Below are positions 52,501-60,334 of a DNA stretch of 64,000 nucleotides, piece after piece (within the stretch, counting starts at the first letter, position 1; each line of letters begins with the position of its first letter). Both the position numbers and the translations under genes were made by a program. A model generated the notes under the pieces. The model ran no database searches. It was not told the origin of the DNA and saw nothing but the letters and a program-made list of their open reading frames with translations. The stretch covers positions 104,082 to 168,081 of the forward strand of contig CALJDU010000024.1 of NCBI GenBank assembly GCA_938024995.1. Direction: 5' to 3'. The stretch comes from an uncultured bacterium. Its GTDB lineage: Bacteria; Myxococcota_A; Polyangia; Polyangiales; Houyiibacteriaceae.

Positions 52501-54938
52501 CTGTCCGCGGTGCATGGGTTTCCATCGTCGCAGTCCATGCCGCCCATGCCGCCGCAGGTTCCGCTCGTGCACACGTCCATGCTGGTGCAAGAGTCTCCGT
52601 CATCGCACGCCGCGCCGTCCGCCACGGGCATGAACGTGCAGCCGCTACCGGCGACGCAGCTGTCATCCGTACAGGCGTTGCTGTCGTCACAGGGAAGCGC
52701 GCCGCTACCAACGCATACTCCGCTCGTGCACACATCGGTCACGGTGCAGACATCCGTGTCGTCGCAAGCGCCGCCTTCGTTGGTCGGGGTCAGCTCGCAC
52801 GCGCCGGTCACCGGGTTGCATGAGCCGCTGTTGCACGCGTCCCCCGCGCACATCGTCGGGCTCCCCGCGGCGCACGCTCCGCTCACGCAGCTGTCGCCGG
52901 TGGTGCAGGCGTCACCGTCATCGCACGCCACGCCATCTGCAACCGAGACGTTGGTGCAGCCGACGACGGGATCGCAGCTATCGGCCGTGCAGGGGTTGCC
53001 GTCGTCGCAGTCCGGTCCACCCGACCCAGCACAGACGCCGGCTCCGCAAACATCACCGGTCGTACATCCGTTCCCATCGTCGCAACTCGTTCCCGCCGGC
53101 GCGGCGGTGTTCATGCATCCGCCGGGACCACAGGTGTCGTCGGTACAGTCGTTCGCGTCATCGCAGTCGAGCGGCGCACCGCCCACGCACGCCCCCGCCA
53201 TGCAAGCGTCCGCCGTGGAACAGACGTCGCCGTCATCACACGCCGTACCGTCTGGTCGATCGGAAACGTCGCACCCTGTCATCACGTCGCAGACGCCTTC
53301 TTGGCAGTCGGTGTCGAGACCGCTGCACGCTCCCGCGGTCTCCACGAGCTCGCACATGCCCGTCGCAGGGTTCACCATCGGGGTGGAGCAATCGGTCGCC
53401 ATGACTCCGTCGCAGGCATCCACGCAGACCCCGGACATACACATGCCGGGCGCGCCCATGACCGTACACATCGTGCCGTCGGGCTGCGGAAGCGACGTGC
53501 AGGCATCGGCCGCGGCGTCACACACGCCCACCGCGCACTCCATATCGAACGCGCTGCAATCGACCTCTTCGCAGACGTCCCCTGCGCCGCACACTTCGCA
53601 CGCATCGCAATCGTCGTCGTCAACGCAACCACCCGACGCGTCGGAGAAGTCCGTGTCGCAATCATCTGTATCGTCGTCGCCGCGTTCGTAGATGACGTCG
53701 CCGCCGGGGCGCGGGATCGGATCGACGATCCCAGGATAGGACTGGCTCCCGTAGATCACGACGTCGAGGATGGTGTCTGACGGATCCAGAATGATCAGGT
53801 GGTCGCCGCCGTTCGAGAGGGCGACGCTGCCGGTCGCCCAAGGCGCGTAGTCCGCCATGCTCGGGACCGCGGGGATGGTGCTTCCCCACTCCGCATCCGG
53901 GAGCACCCCGAAGCCCGCGTTGTAGTCGGTCGCGGTCTTGGCGGTCACGTACATGCCTCCGCTCGCGACCGTGTCCGGAGGGAACAAGAGCATCCCCTCG
54001 CCGGCATCCGCCTCTTCCTCGTCGCCTAGCTTGTAGCCCGTCAAGTCAAGGCTCACCCCGAGCTCGTTGCGGACCGTGATGAACTCTTCCGTCGCGGCGT
54101 CATCCGAGAGGAACGCGCTGACGACGAGCGGCGCGTGAATCTCGCCGTCGATCGCAAAGTGCAGATCGAACGAGTAGTCGATGACGCCGTCGCTGACTTC
54201 GTCCCAGGTGTTCGGGAACCCCGCCGCGGCGGGATCGCCGTAGTGGCTGATGCAGTCGAGCGCGTCGGAAGAACCCGAGACGTCTTTGGTGTCGTCTCCG
54301 GTCGTCGATCGGAACGTCGCGACCGTGAAGCGCGCAGCGTCATACGCGATGGGAAACATGCCCGTCGGCACCGCGATCTCAATCGTGCTCCCGGAGACGG
54401 CGACGAACGCGTTGTCGACCACGGCGAAGGAGCTATCGAGAACGTCTGCTCCCATCAGGTCGCCGGAGCCGAATCGGGTCTTGATCAGGATGTCCCATTT
54501 GGCGTCGGCGCGGGTCGTGGTGTCCGCGAAGCCAGCGAAGAACTCGGTTCCGGTGTTGGTCGCGGCGTCGCCTCGATCGAGATCGATCGCGATCTGGATC
54601 TGTGGCGCGTTGTCGCCCGTGAAGACGTCTTCGCCGAGCTCGATCAAAAACCCCATGACCATTGGCGTGGTGGTCACGGCGAAGCGCTGAATGTCGGCGG
54701 CGTTTTCGGGGGACGCGAGGTCCGTACGGGTGTCTCCCGCCGCGTCGTCCCAAACGTAGATGCCGGTGCTCGCCGATGTTCGGCGAATGATGCCTTGGTT
54801 CGCGTGGAGCGGATCGACCGCGGCCGACCACTCGCTGGGATCACCGTCAGGCGTGATCAGAAACGCGTGAGCGCCCTGAGGCGTCAGCAGCGTCAACGAA
54901 AAGGTGAGAAGAAACGTTAAGGCCCCGATGCGTTCCAC
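49542..54938 (-). CDS. giant Cys-rich surface protein with lamin-tail-like domain and MYXO-CTERM
   Basis: About 1798 residues. I use the GTG at 54938, which gives a clean signal (VERIGALTFLLTFSLTLLTPQ, cleavage after AHA); an ATG at 55013 is an alternative. The first 450 residues contain beta-sandwich domains, including a lamin-tail-like one (FITVRNELGVSLDLTGYKLG, GDHLIILDPSDTILDVVIYG). The rest is about 22 copies of a Cys-rich unit of roughly 50-60 residues, (D)GTACDDGDACTxxDVC with a CxVGxCDPxTG half. The tail is an Asp/Ala linker, a helix and RRRR (MYXO-CTERM). Probably a disulphide-rigid surface fibre; function unknown. Confidence 0.85.
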   Translation of the reverse strand: MERIGALTFLLTFSLTLLTPQGAHAFLITPDGDPSEWSAAVDPLHANQGIIRRTSASTGIYVWDDAAGDTRTDLASPENAADIQRFAVTTTPMVMGFLIELGEDVFTGDNAPQIQIAIDLDRGDAATNTGTEFFAGFADTTTRADAKWDILIKTRFGSGDLMGADVLDSSFAVVDNAFVAVSGSTIEIAVPTGMFPIAYDAARFTVATFRSTTGDDTKDVSGSSDALDCISHYGDPAAAGFPNTWDEVSDGVIDYSFDLHFAIDGEIHAPLVVSAFLSDDAATEEFITVRNELGVSLDLTGYKLGDEEEADAGEGMLLFPPDTVASGGMYVTAKTATDYNAGFGVLPDAEWGSTIPAVPSMADYAPWATGSVALSNGGDHLIILDPSDTILDVVIYGSQSYPGIVDPIPRPGGDVIYERGDDDTDDCDTDFSDASGGCVDDDDCDACEVCGAGDVCEEVDCSAFDMECAVGVCDAAADACTSLPQPDGTMCTVMGAPGMCMSGVCVDACDGVMATDCSTPMVNPATGMCELVETAGACSGLDTDCQEGVCDVMTGCDVSDRPDGTACDDGDVCSTADACMAGACVGGAPLDCDDANDCTDDTCGPGGCMNTAAPAGTSCDDGNGCTTGDVCGAGVCAGSGGPDCDDGNPCTADSCDPVVGCTNVSVADGVACDDGDACTTGDSCVSGACAAGSPTMCAGDACNSGSCNPVTGACELTPTNEGGACDDTDVCTVTDVCTSGVCVGSGALPCDDSNACTDDSCVAGSGCTFMPVADGAACDDGDSCTSMDVCTSGTCGGMGGMDCDDGNPCTADSCDPVTGCGSTPVADGTACDDGDACTTMDVCAAGACGGMPGSACDDGNPCTADSCDPATGCVADPVVDGTACDDGDACTSMDMCAGGTCAGAGGLDCDDGNPCTADSCDPITGCGNTAVADGTACDDGDPCTESDMCSAGVCSAAPKDCSALDDMCSVGSCNAVTGICGAVARPDGTSCDDGDLCTGGDQCTGGTCEGAVTDCSALTTSCRVGVCDGATGACAAMDVADGTSCDDGDGCTESDSCSAGACGGSALDCSGVADACNVGSCDPALGCVATPRADGTACSDADPCTTSDMCSAGSCVGTARDCSGSSDACNVGACDPGTGACTGAPRPDGTACDDGVLCTVDDACGSGACAGDPTDCSAAADACNAGLCDPATGTCGSSPLADGTACDDTDLCTVSDACTAGACEGAPRDCDDGDPCTVNACDPATGACTTMPAADGIACDDGNACTTGDVCGAGVCSGSIAPGGSACGDDCNSGTCDPGTGRCVQTPINEGGACDDGDLCTVSGVCNAGACDSSPRDCSGEADDCNTGVCNPVSGACEPMPIADGTSCGDGDACTVGDVCAAGVCAGSARDCSALDDMCNVGSCDATGACVASPRPDGSACDDGVACTMTDVCTAGACGGSATDCSAFDDPCNVGICDPVTGACGTTPRMDGAACDDGDGCTESDACLAGTCAGTALDCSGLTDACLVGTCDPALGRCGAVPRADGSACDDEDPCTGMDVCSSGVCGGTATDCSALTDGCNVGRCDASGACVTDPVADGTACDDGNACTAMDACSAGACVGEASMGGSDCGDDCNEGVCEAATGECRRTPINEGGACEDADMCTEAGTCSAGICAADPVDCSTLDGPCVVGMCDAESGCVAMNRPDGEACDDGLACTSGDTCTGGECIPTATDCGDAGPDAGVDAGTDAGLDAGDAGDAGDADVDADVGADSDVDPRSEWEVAGGGFSCAVRPGPGSGSSAPIWLGLAFALAFVRRRR

Positions 54939-55028
54939 GTTGTGAGGGTACCGCGGGAGGCACCGTTTGCGGACGGGAACCAGCACACAAAGACTGTCGA
55001 TCAGGATGAACACGGTCTAGAACACGGT

Positions 55029-56126
55029 GTGGACTTCGCACCTCACCACCACCTCACCGAGTCCTCGTCGCTCTTGGTCGTCCTCATCGCCGCGCTTTTC
55101 TTCCTCACCGCGTTCGCGCTGGCGTGGATCATGATGAACGTAAATCGACGTCGTGCGGCCCTCGCCAACGCGGCGCTCTCCGACGCTCCCACCCTAGTCG
55201 AGGGGGAGTGTGTCATCGCTGGCCTCGTGGAGCACGCGGACAACGAGACGGTCGCGGTCCGGGTGGAGATCGATCAGGACGGGACGGAGTGGGAGAACTC
55301 GGGGAGCTGGTATCACAAGTGGGTGGAGACCACGCGGCGCACATTGGTCGCGCCGTTCTACGTGCGGACCAAGCTTGGAGACCGTGTGCGCGTGGAGGCG
55401 ACACAAGAGGTCTACCTCGTCGATGACCTCGACGGAGTCATCTTGGTGCGACGCGACAAGCGAACTCGTGTCGCCGAGCTGATCCCGGGTGAGCACGTGA
55501 TCGTCGCGGGCGTGCTGCGCCGAGACTACGATCCGGAGCATCGACAGATGTCCGGTTATCGCGACGCGGAGCGAGGCTGGGTCATCCGGGCGCCGAAGCG
55601 AGGTCGCCTGCAGCTGTCCACGCTCCCCCTGGGTGAGCGATTGGACGAACTCGCGACGCGCTGGCGGGGTGCTCGCGTCACCATCGTGGTGCTCACCTGC
55701 CTGGCCTTCCTCGGCGTCTCACCTTACCTCGCTCGGCTCGCGGTTGCTGAAGAGACCGCGAGGATTGCGGAGAAGCGCCACTACGTCACCGAGAGCGACG
55801 ACGGAACATCGCATCACTACGATCTCACGCTCGAAGCGACCGCGGACCGGGCAGCGTTCACCCAAGACGCAGGCGCCGCGCTCTTCCTGCGGATTGAGGA
55901 AGGCGACATCGTTCCCGCGCGCTTCGTGCGCGCGTTCCGTTGGTTCAGCTCGGTCGGACAACACGCGACGCTCCACATCGCGGGACTGATCGCGCTCCTG
56001 GTCATCGCGGTGCTCGCTCTGATCGCGGTCTTTCGTGCGCCGCGGCTGACGCGTTGGTTCGAAGGGCCTCAACGTGACCACGGGTCGGGGAAGCTGCCGC
56101 CGCGAAAATCGGACATCGACGTGTAG
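55029..56126 (+). CDS. membrane protein with GIDE-like cytoplasmic domain
   Basis: A 365-residue protein from GTG 55029 (upstream sequence lacks coding character). Transmembrane helices lie near residues 16-36, 224-240 and 315-335. The central soluble region (VIAGLVEHADNETVAVRVEID, WYHKWVETTRRTLVAPFYVR, VRVEATQEVYLVDDLD) resembles the GIDE domain of E3 ligase-like proteins, a weak by-eye match. No RING finger is present. Its start lies 90 bp from the divergent surface-protein start, so the two may share a control region. Function unknown. Confidence 0.68.
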   Translation: MDFAPHHHLTESSSLLVVLIAALFFLTAFALAWIMMNVNRRRAALANAALSDAPTLVEGECVIAGLVEHADNETVAVRVEIDQDGTEWENSGSWYHKWVETTRRTLVAPFYVRTKLGDRVRVEATQEVYLVDDLDGVILVRRDKRTRVAELIPGEHVIVAGVLRRDYDPEHRQMSGYRDAERGWVIRAPKRGRLQLSTLPLGERLDELATRWRGARVTIVVLTCLAFLGVSPYLARLAVAEETARIAEKRHYVTESDDGTSHHYDLTLEATADRAAFTQDAGAALFLRIEEGDIVPARFVRAFRWFSSVGQHATLHIAGLIALLVIAVLALIAVFRAPRLTRWFEGPQRDHGSGKLPPRKSDIDV

Positions 56127-56197
56127 GCTCGCTCCACGCGACTCGAGACACGCGGCATGTCCTCGCGCGGACGCTCGCTCGGAGTGCTAGCAGCCTG

Positions 56198-57568
56198 CTA
56201 GACGGCGCGACGCGCGAGATGATCGATGAGGTCGATCTTCGTGACCACGCCGACCACCGCGCCTTCGTCGACCACGATGCACATCCGACGCGTCGAGAGA
56301 AGATCCTGAAGATCCTCGACGCGAAGCTCACGCGCGACCGTCACATAGTCATCCTCCACGAGCGGTCCCACCGGAGCCGAGAGCGCGTGCTGCCCGCTCA
56401 CCAAAATGCGCAGAAGATCGACCTCGGAGACCGCGCCGAGGAGCTTGTCGTTCCCGACGACCGGGAGCTGCGAGATCCCATGCGCCTTCATCCGCCCCAC
56501 CACGTCACGAACGCGATCGTGTTGGTCCGCCACGATGATGTCGCGCTGGCCTTTCGCCCGGAGCAGATCCGCGACCGTGCCGAGCGAGGCGTCGTCGTCC
56601 AAGAAGCCGTGCTGCCGCATCCACTCGTCGTTAAAGATCGTCGAGAGGTAGCTCCCTGCGCGATCGTCCAAGATCGCGACCACGCGGGTACCCGCCGGAA
56701 GACCCCGCGCGTAAGAGAGCGCGCCGGCCACGATCGCCCCGCTGCTCCCCCCGACGTAGAGCCCCTCACGACGGACGAGCGCACGCGCGGTTCGGAAACA
56801 GGTACGGTCGTCGACGCGGACCACTTCGTCGATCAAGGACAGGTCGATCGTCTGCGGCATGAAGTCGGTCCCGATTCCAGAGACCTTGGAAGAACCCGTT
56901 GTCGCGCGTTGGCTTCGGTTGACGAGATCGAAGTAGAGCGAGCCGATGGGCTCGACCCCGACGATCTTGATCTTTGGGTCGCGCGACTTGAGGTACCGGC
57001 CGATCCCGGTCGCGGCGCCGCCTGTCTCGAGCCCAACGACCACGACGTCAAGCTCACCCGCGGTCTGCTCGTAGAGCTCAGGCCCCGTCTCGCGTTCGTG
57101 TACCGCGGGGTTCTCCGCGTCGCGGTGCGGCTCAATGAGGAGCGCGTTCGCGGTTTCGTCCGCGAGCTTGCGCGCGGTGACCAGATGGCCTCGCGAGTCA
57201 TCCGGGCGTACCGCGTCAGGACAGACCACGACGCGCGCTCCGAACGCGCGAAGCGAAGCGATCTGTTCGGCGGCGTTTTTGTCGGAGACGACCGCCACGC
57301 AACCGAGTCCTTTGACCGCCGCGACCATCGCGAACGAGATCGCCATCGCGCCGCTCGTCCCGACGACGATGGTCTGCGTGGCGTCAGGGTCTACATGCGC
57401 GTGGGCCTTGAGCGCGTGGTCGACAAGCGCTCGCGCGACCCGGTCACGTGCAGAGCCGCCCGGGTTGAGGAACTCGCACTTCGCGTGGACTGTCGCGTTG
57501 ATGCCCTCAGTGAGCTTGGTGAGCGGAACCAGCGGTGAATCACCGATCGCGTCGAGTATGGACTCCAT
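56198..57568 (-). CDS. cysteine synthase/CBS-like protein with tandem CBS domains, PLP lysine missing
   Basis: A 456-residue PLP-fold protein of the cysteine synthase/cystathionine beta-synthase family (ILDAIGDSPLVPLTKLTEG), with two C-terminal CBS domains (about 325-456). The PLP lysine site reads NPGGSARDR: Arg41 replaces the catalytic Lys, codon CGT. The phosphate-loop region is altered too (GTSGAMA at 70-76 instead of TSGNTG) and GTGGTITG has become ETGGAATG. PLP catalysis is therefore unlikely, and the protein may be a regulatory pseudoenzyme sensing nucleotides via its CBS pair. No assembly or editing artefact is evident. Function inferred only. Confidence 0.85.
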   Translation of the reverse strand: MESILDAIGDSPLVPLTKLTEGINATVHAKCEFLNPGGSARDRVARALVDHALKAHAHVDPDATQTIVVGTSGAMAISFAMVAAVKGLGCVAVVSDKNAAEQIASLRAFGARVVVCPDAVRPDDSRGHLVTARKLADETANALLIEPHRDAENPAVHERETGPELYEQTAGELDVVVVGLETGGAATGIGRYLKSRDPKIKIVGVEPIGSLYFDLVNRSQRATTGSSKVSGIGTDFMPQTIDLSLIDEVVRVDDRTCFRTARALVRREGLYVGGSSGAIVAGALSYARGLPAGTRVVAILDDRAGSYLSTIFNDEWMRQHGFLDDDASLGTVADLLRAKGQRDIIVADQHDRVRDVVGRMKAHGISQLPVVGNDKLLGAVSEVDLLRILVSGQHALSAPVGPLVEDDYVTVARELRVEDLQDLLSTRRMCIVVDEGAVVGVVTKIDLIDHLARRAV

Positions 57569-57630
57569 CGGCGCGGACCATAGTCCGGGTCGCAGGGATC
57601 TGCGAGCTGACGAGTAGGAGACGGAAAAGC

Positions 57631-57656
57631 AAAGAGCCAGCGAGTGCTGGCTCTTT
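57631..57656 (-). terminator. terminator of the 6S-like RNA
   Basis: A strong 11-bp stem AAAGAGCCAGC / GCTGGCTCTTT with a GAGT loop. On the minus strand it continues with GCTTTTCC. It lies 20 nt beyond the 3' end of the structured RNA at 57677-57835. Confidence 0.75.
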
Positions 57657-57676
57657 AGTCGTCCGGACCATCAGAA

Positions 57677-57835
57677 GGTGGGCGATGCGGAGTCGAACCC
57701 CTACTTAGTTAGTAGGTGGGAGGCGGTGTTGTTCGCTTCAGGCTTCCTGATGAAGATCGCCAGGCCGGCACACCACGAACAAGAGATGACTCCCTATTCG
57801 ACCAGGTCAGGGATTCTTAAAACTCCTACCTCACC
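57677..57835 (-). ncRNA. ssrS: candidate 6S RNA
   Basis: No coding frame is seen, yet the minus strand folds into one long rod. Its ends pair (GGTGAGG...GGAG with CTCC...CCCACC), followed by TCGAA/TTCGA, a GGGAG/CTCCC helix, a large asymmetric bubble of about 15 nt against 2 nt (TCATCTCTTGTTCGT), GGTGT/ACACC and a terminal hairpin. Size (about 160 nt), the central bubble and the downstream terminator match 6S RNA, the RNA-polymerase decoy. Sequence identity is not diagnostic by eye. A GGTTCGACTCC stretch mimics a T-arm, but no cloverleaf can be built. Confidence 0.5.
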
Positions 57836-57982
57836 GAACTGACAGATGGACATGCATTCAACCTAGAGAGGAGCCTCGGCACGGTCAAGGCTGACGTCTT
57901 TCATGTTCGCCCAAGGGCCGACGACACTGGTTGCGATCTGCGCGTCGCGGTGCATCATGCGCCGAACGGCCGCTCGCGGCAT

Positions 57983-58056
57983 GTCCCAGTAGCTCAGTTG
58001 GATAGAGCAGCGGCCTTCTAAGCCGCTGGCCGGTGGTTCGAGTCCACCCTGGGACG
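57983..58056 (+). tRNA. tRNA-Arg (anticodon TCT)
   Basis: Acceptor stem GTCCCAG/CTGGGAC, D-arm AGCTCAGTTGGATAGAGC, anticodon stem GCGGC/GCCGC with loop CTTCTAA (TCT, decodes AGA/AGG), T-arm GGTGGTTCGAGTCCACC. The discriminator is G and the CCA end is encoded at 58057-58059, unlike tRNA-Asn in this window. The whole cloverleaf is intact. Confidence 0.96.
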
Positions 58057-58171
58057 CCAACGCTTCTTTGCGATCCAGCTTTATGCGATCCAGCTCTTCG
58101 AGCTCACCGGCGCTTAACGACGAAGGCCCTCTTCGGAGAGGGCCTTGTGGAACGCGTCGTCGTGAGAATCG

Positions 58172-58924
58172 TTAGCGCGTCTTGGCGCGAAGCCCGCCCG
58201 GTCCGAGGACCAAGCGACGCACAAGGTCGACCTGTCGGTGACAACCGGTCTTGCCGAGGATGTGCTTGATGTGTGTGCGGACCGTCTCGACGCCGATGCC
58301 GAGTCGAGCGGCGATCTCGCGGGAGGTCGAACCACACACGAGAAGAGAAGCGACGCGACCTTCCGTCGGGGTCAATCCGTAGAGTCCGCGGAGGACCTCA
58401 GGGGTGGCCCCGGGTGACGGGCTGGGGTCGGCGACGGCGACGAGCGCACCATCTTCAGAGGAACGAACGACCAGCTCGATGGTGCCACCGGAGGATCGCT
58501 GAAGACGGAGTGGACGTTGGTCGACGCGGCCCTCACAGGCCTCATCAATGAGCTCCAGAAGAACGCGGTTCTCTTCCGCGTTTTCGGCGACGAGATGACC
58601 GTCCGAAAGGGAGAGACCGTCTTCCTGCGCGATAAGGTTCTTCGCGACCTCGTTCATCTGGTCCACGCGCCCCCCAGGGCGCACGAAGATGATCCCGAGA
58701 ACAAGGTGGTCGAGGACGCTGCTCGCGAGCGCGTTCTCTCGCTCCAACTTGTCGAGCCGCTCCCGGAGGACCAAGACGGACTGAAGCATGGCGCGAAACT
58801 CACCGGACTCCTGTCCGATGCGCTCCCCTACACTGCGGAGCGCTTCACGCACCTCGTCGGTGGGTGCTTGCTCAAGCATCTGATCCATCACTTCGATCTT
58901 AAGGTCTTCCAATTCTTCCACCAT
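58172..58924 (-). CDS. LuxR-type helix-turn-helix regulator with PAS-like domain
   Basis: A 250-residue regulator. Residues 1-75 are a coiled helix with heptads (RLDKLERENALASSVLDHLV). Residues 68-165 form a PAS-like sensor (GIIFVRPGGRVDQMNEVAKNL, IELVVRSSEDGALVAVADP). The C-terminus is a LuxR-type HTH: GLTPTEGRVASLLVCGSTSR, EIAARLGIGVETVRTHIKHI, LGKTGCHRQVDLVRRLV. It acts as a cytosolic transcription factor; ligand unknown. It is followed by tRNA-Arg in the opposite orientation. Confidence 0.9.
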   Translation of the reverse strand: MVEELEDLKIEVMDQMLEQAPTDEVREALRSVGERIGQESGEFRAMLQSVLVLRERLDKLERENALASSVLDHLVLGIIFVRPGGRVDQMNEVAKNLIAQEDGLSLSDGHLVAENAEENRVLLELIDEACEGRVDQRPLRLQRSSGGTIELVVRSSEDGALVAVADPSPSPGATPEVLRGLYGLTPTEGRVASLLVCGSTSREIAARLGIGVETVRTHIKHILGKTGCHRQVDLVRRLVLGPGGLRAKTR

Positions 58925-58990
58925 ATTCGACGTCCCTTGAGACCGGATGATGTGTCAATTTGGATAGAACTTCCACACTCAAGTGGAGGC

Positions 58991-59437
58991 TCACTCGGAT
59001 GGGTGAGCGCTTGCTCGTCGCAGAGACGCCATCACTTGAGCGCTCGTCCACGCTTCAGCAGAGGTCGCGAGCCGCTCTGTGATCCATGGAACGGCCTCTT
59101 CTTCCGAACCAAACACGCGAACATCCTCTTTGGTCATCAAGGTCGAGAAGAACGCGCGAACGGTCGCGCCCGCGAACCCGCGAATCTTCACGACTTGCGC
59201 GAGACCCAACCGGTTCGGGTTTTCTGCGGCGATCTTCCGGAGACCTCGACGCACTTCTTCGGAGAAAAGCGGAACGCCGCTCACGATAAGGTTCACCGTC
59301 ATGTGCGGTGGAATCCCTTGGCTGGCTCTCGAGAGGTGCGGGAGGTGTTCCACGGTCGGCGCGCCAAACCATGACGTGATGATCAAGTTCCGAGTTCGCA
59401 CAAGATGCAAACGCTCGTCTCGAAAGAGGACCTTCAA
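58991..59437 (-). CDS. STAS/SpoIIAA-like protein (paralogue 4)
   Basis: A soluble protein of about 148 residues. The frame extends to 59551, but its first 38 residues are Arg/Gly-rich and lack coding character, so I prefer the TTG at 59437 (LKVLFRDERLHLV). It shares with the protein at 0.1-0.6 kb the order: RNLIITSWFG strand, hydrophobic MTVNLIVSGVPLF strand, helix RRGLRKIAAENPN, GLAQVVKIRGF strand, STLMTKEDVRVFGSEEEAV. It is presumably a SpoIIAA-like protein; function unknown. Start uncertain. Confidence 0.65.
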   Translation of the reverse strand: MKVLFRDERLHLVRTRNLIITSWFGAPTVEHLPHLSRASQGIPPHMTVNLIVSGVPLFSEEVRRGLRKIAAENPNRLGLAQVVKIRGFAGATVRAFFSTLMTKEDVRVFGSEEEAVPWITERLATSAEAWTSAQVMASLRRASAHPSE

Positions 59438-59580
59438 GTCTGCAGCGTATCGATGAGGTGGCTCTCTTTCACGGCCATGGTCACGCCCAGCACCCGAAAA
59501 GGTCGATCCTGCGCCAGACGAATTCGCTCGAAAGGGTGTGAGTCTTCCCAAGGCTGCGACGTTGGGTTACACGCTGACCC

Positions 59581-60318
59581 GTGAGCACTGAAGACGATGG
59601 GAGCGCCGCGCCTTCGCTATCGGTTGTCATTCCGGCGTACAACGAGGAGAGCCGCATCGGCCGGACTCTGTCTCGCGTCCAGGAGTTTCTCGAGCCGCTC
59701 CTCACTTTCGAAGTCATCGTGGTGGACGATGGCTCGCGCGACAAAACGCGGGAGGCTGTGCGCGCATTCGCGGACGACAACCCTCGCGTGCGGCTGCTCG
59801 CCCTTCCTCGGAACCAAGGCAAAGGCGCCGCCGTCCGCGCCGGGATGCTCTCCGCGACCGGTGACCGCATCCTCTTCATGGACGCGGACCTCGCGACCCC
59901 GATCGAAGAGGTCGAGAAGTTTTTGCCGCTCATGGACGCGGGTGCCGATGTCGTGATCGGCACCCGAGCGGACCGCGCCAGTGACATCCGCGTGCGCCAA
60001 CCCCTCCCCCGCGAGCTCATGGGCCGCGGGTTCAACTTGATCGTTCGCACGCTCCTGCTCGGAGGCTTCCGCGATACCCAGTGCGGGTTCAAGCTCTTCA
60101 CCCGTTCCTCTGCGCAGCTCCTCTTCTCGCAGCAGACGCTGGATGGTTTCGCGTTCGACGTCGAGATCTTGCTCTGCGCGCGACAAGCACAGCTGGACAT
60201 CAAAGAGGTCCCGGTCGTCTGGTTTCATGAAGACGATTCGAAGGTCAGCCCGATCACGGACGCGAGCCGAATGTTCGTGGACCTGGTCGGGCTGCGGCTC
60301 CGCGGGATCGGGAAGTAG
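59581..60318 (+). CDS. family 2 glycosyltransferase (dolichyl-phosphate glucosyltransferase-like)
   Basis: A 245-residue cytosolic glycosyltransferase, starting at GTG 59581. GT-A motifs are SVVIPAYNEESRIGRTL, EVIVVDDGSRD, ALPRNQGKGAAVRAG, FMDADLATP (the DxD-like site), FRDTQCGFKLF and VPVVWFHEDDSKV. The match is best to dolichyl/polyprenyl-phosphate beta-glucosyltransferases. It donates a sugar to a lipid carrier used by membrane GT-C enzymes. Its convergent neighbour is such a membrane protein, so they may work together. Confidence 0.9.
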   Translation: MSTEDDGSAAPSLSVVIPAYNEESRIGRTLSRVQEFLEPLLTFEVIVVDDGSRDKTREAVRAFADDNPRVRLLALPRNQGKGAAVRAGMLSATGDRILFMDADLATPIEEVEKFLPLMDAGADVVIGTRADRASDIRVRQPLPRELMGRGFNLIVRTLLLGGFRDTQCGFKLFTRSSAQLLFSQQTLDGFAFDVEILLCARQAQLDIKEVPVVWFHEDDSKVSPITDASRMFVDLVGLRLRGIGK

Positions 60319-60334
60319 TCGAACCTTCGCGCGG

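Noticed and set aside
49542..53600. Possible CRISPR array or satellite in the Cys-rich repeats
   Set aside because: The units encode in-frame protein repeats of varying sequence with no constant spacer/repeat structure.
49492..53691. Long plus-strand frames opposite the Cys-rich surface protein (814 and 581 codons)
   Set aside because: They are mirror shadows of the repeated GACGAC/TGC codons on the minus strand. The plus-strand products are Ser/Pro/His/Gln repeats with no start signal, and the minus strand has a signal peptide, Cys spacing and a MYXO-CTERM tail.
57677..57715. tRNA gene suggested by GGTTCGACTCC and CCCACC
   Set aside because: No acceptor pairing, D-arm or anticodon arm can be built around it; the sequence fits better as the 3' arm of the long rod-shaped RNA.
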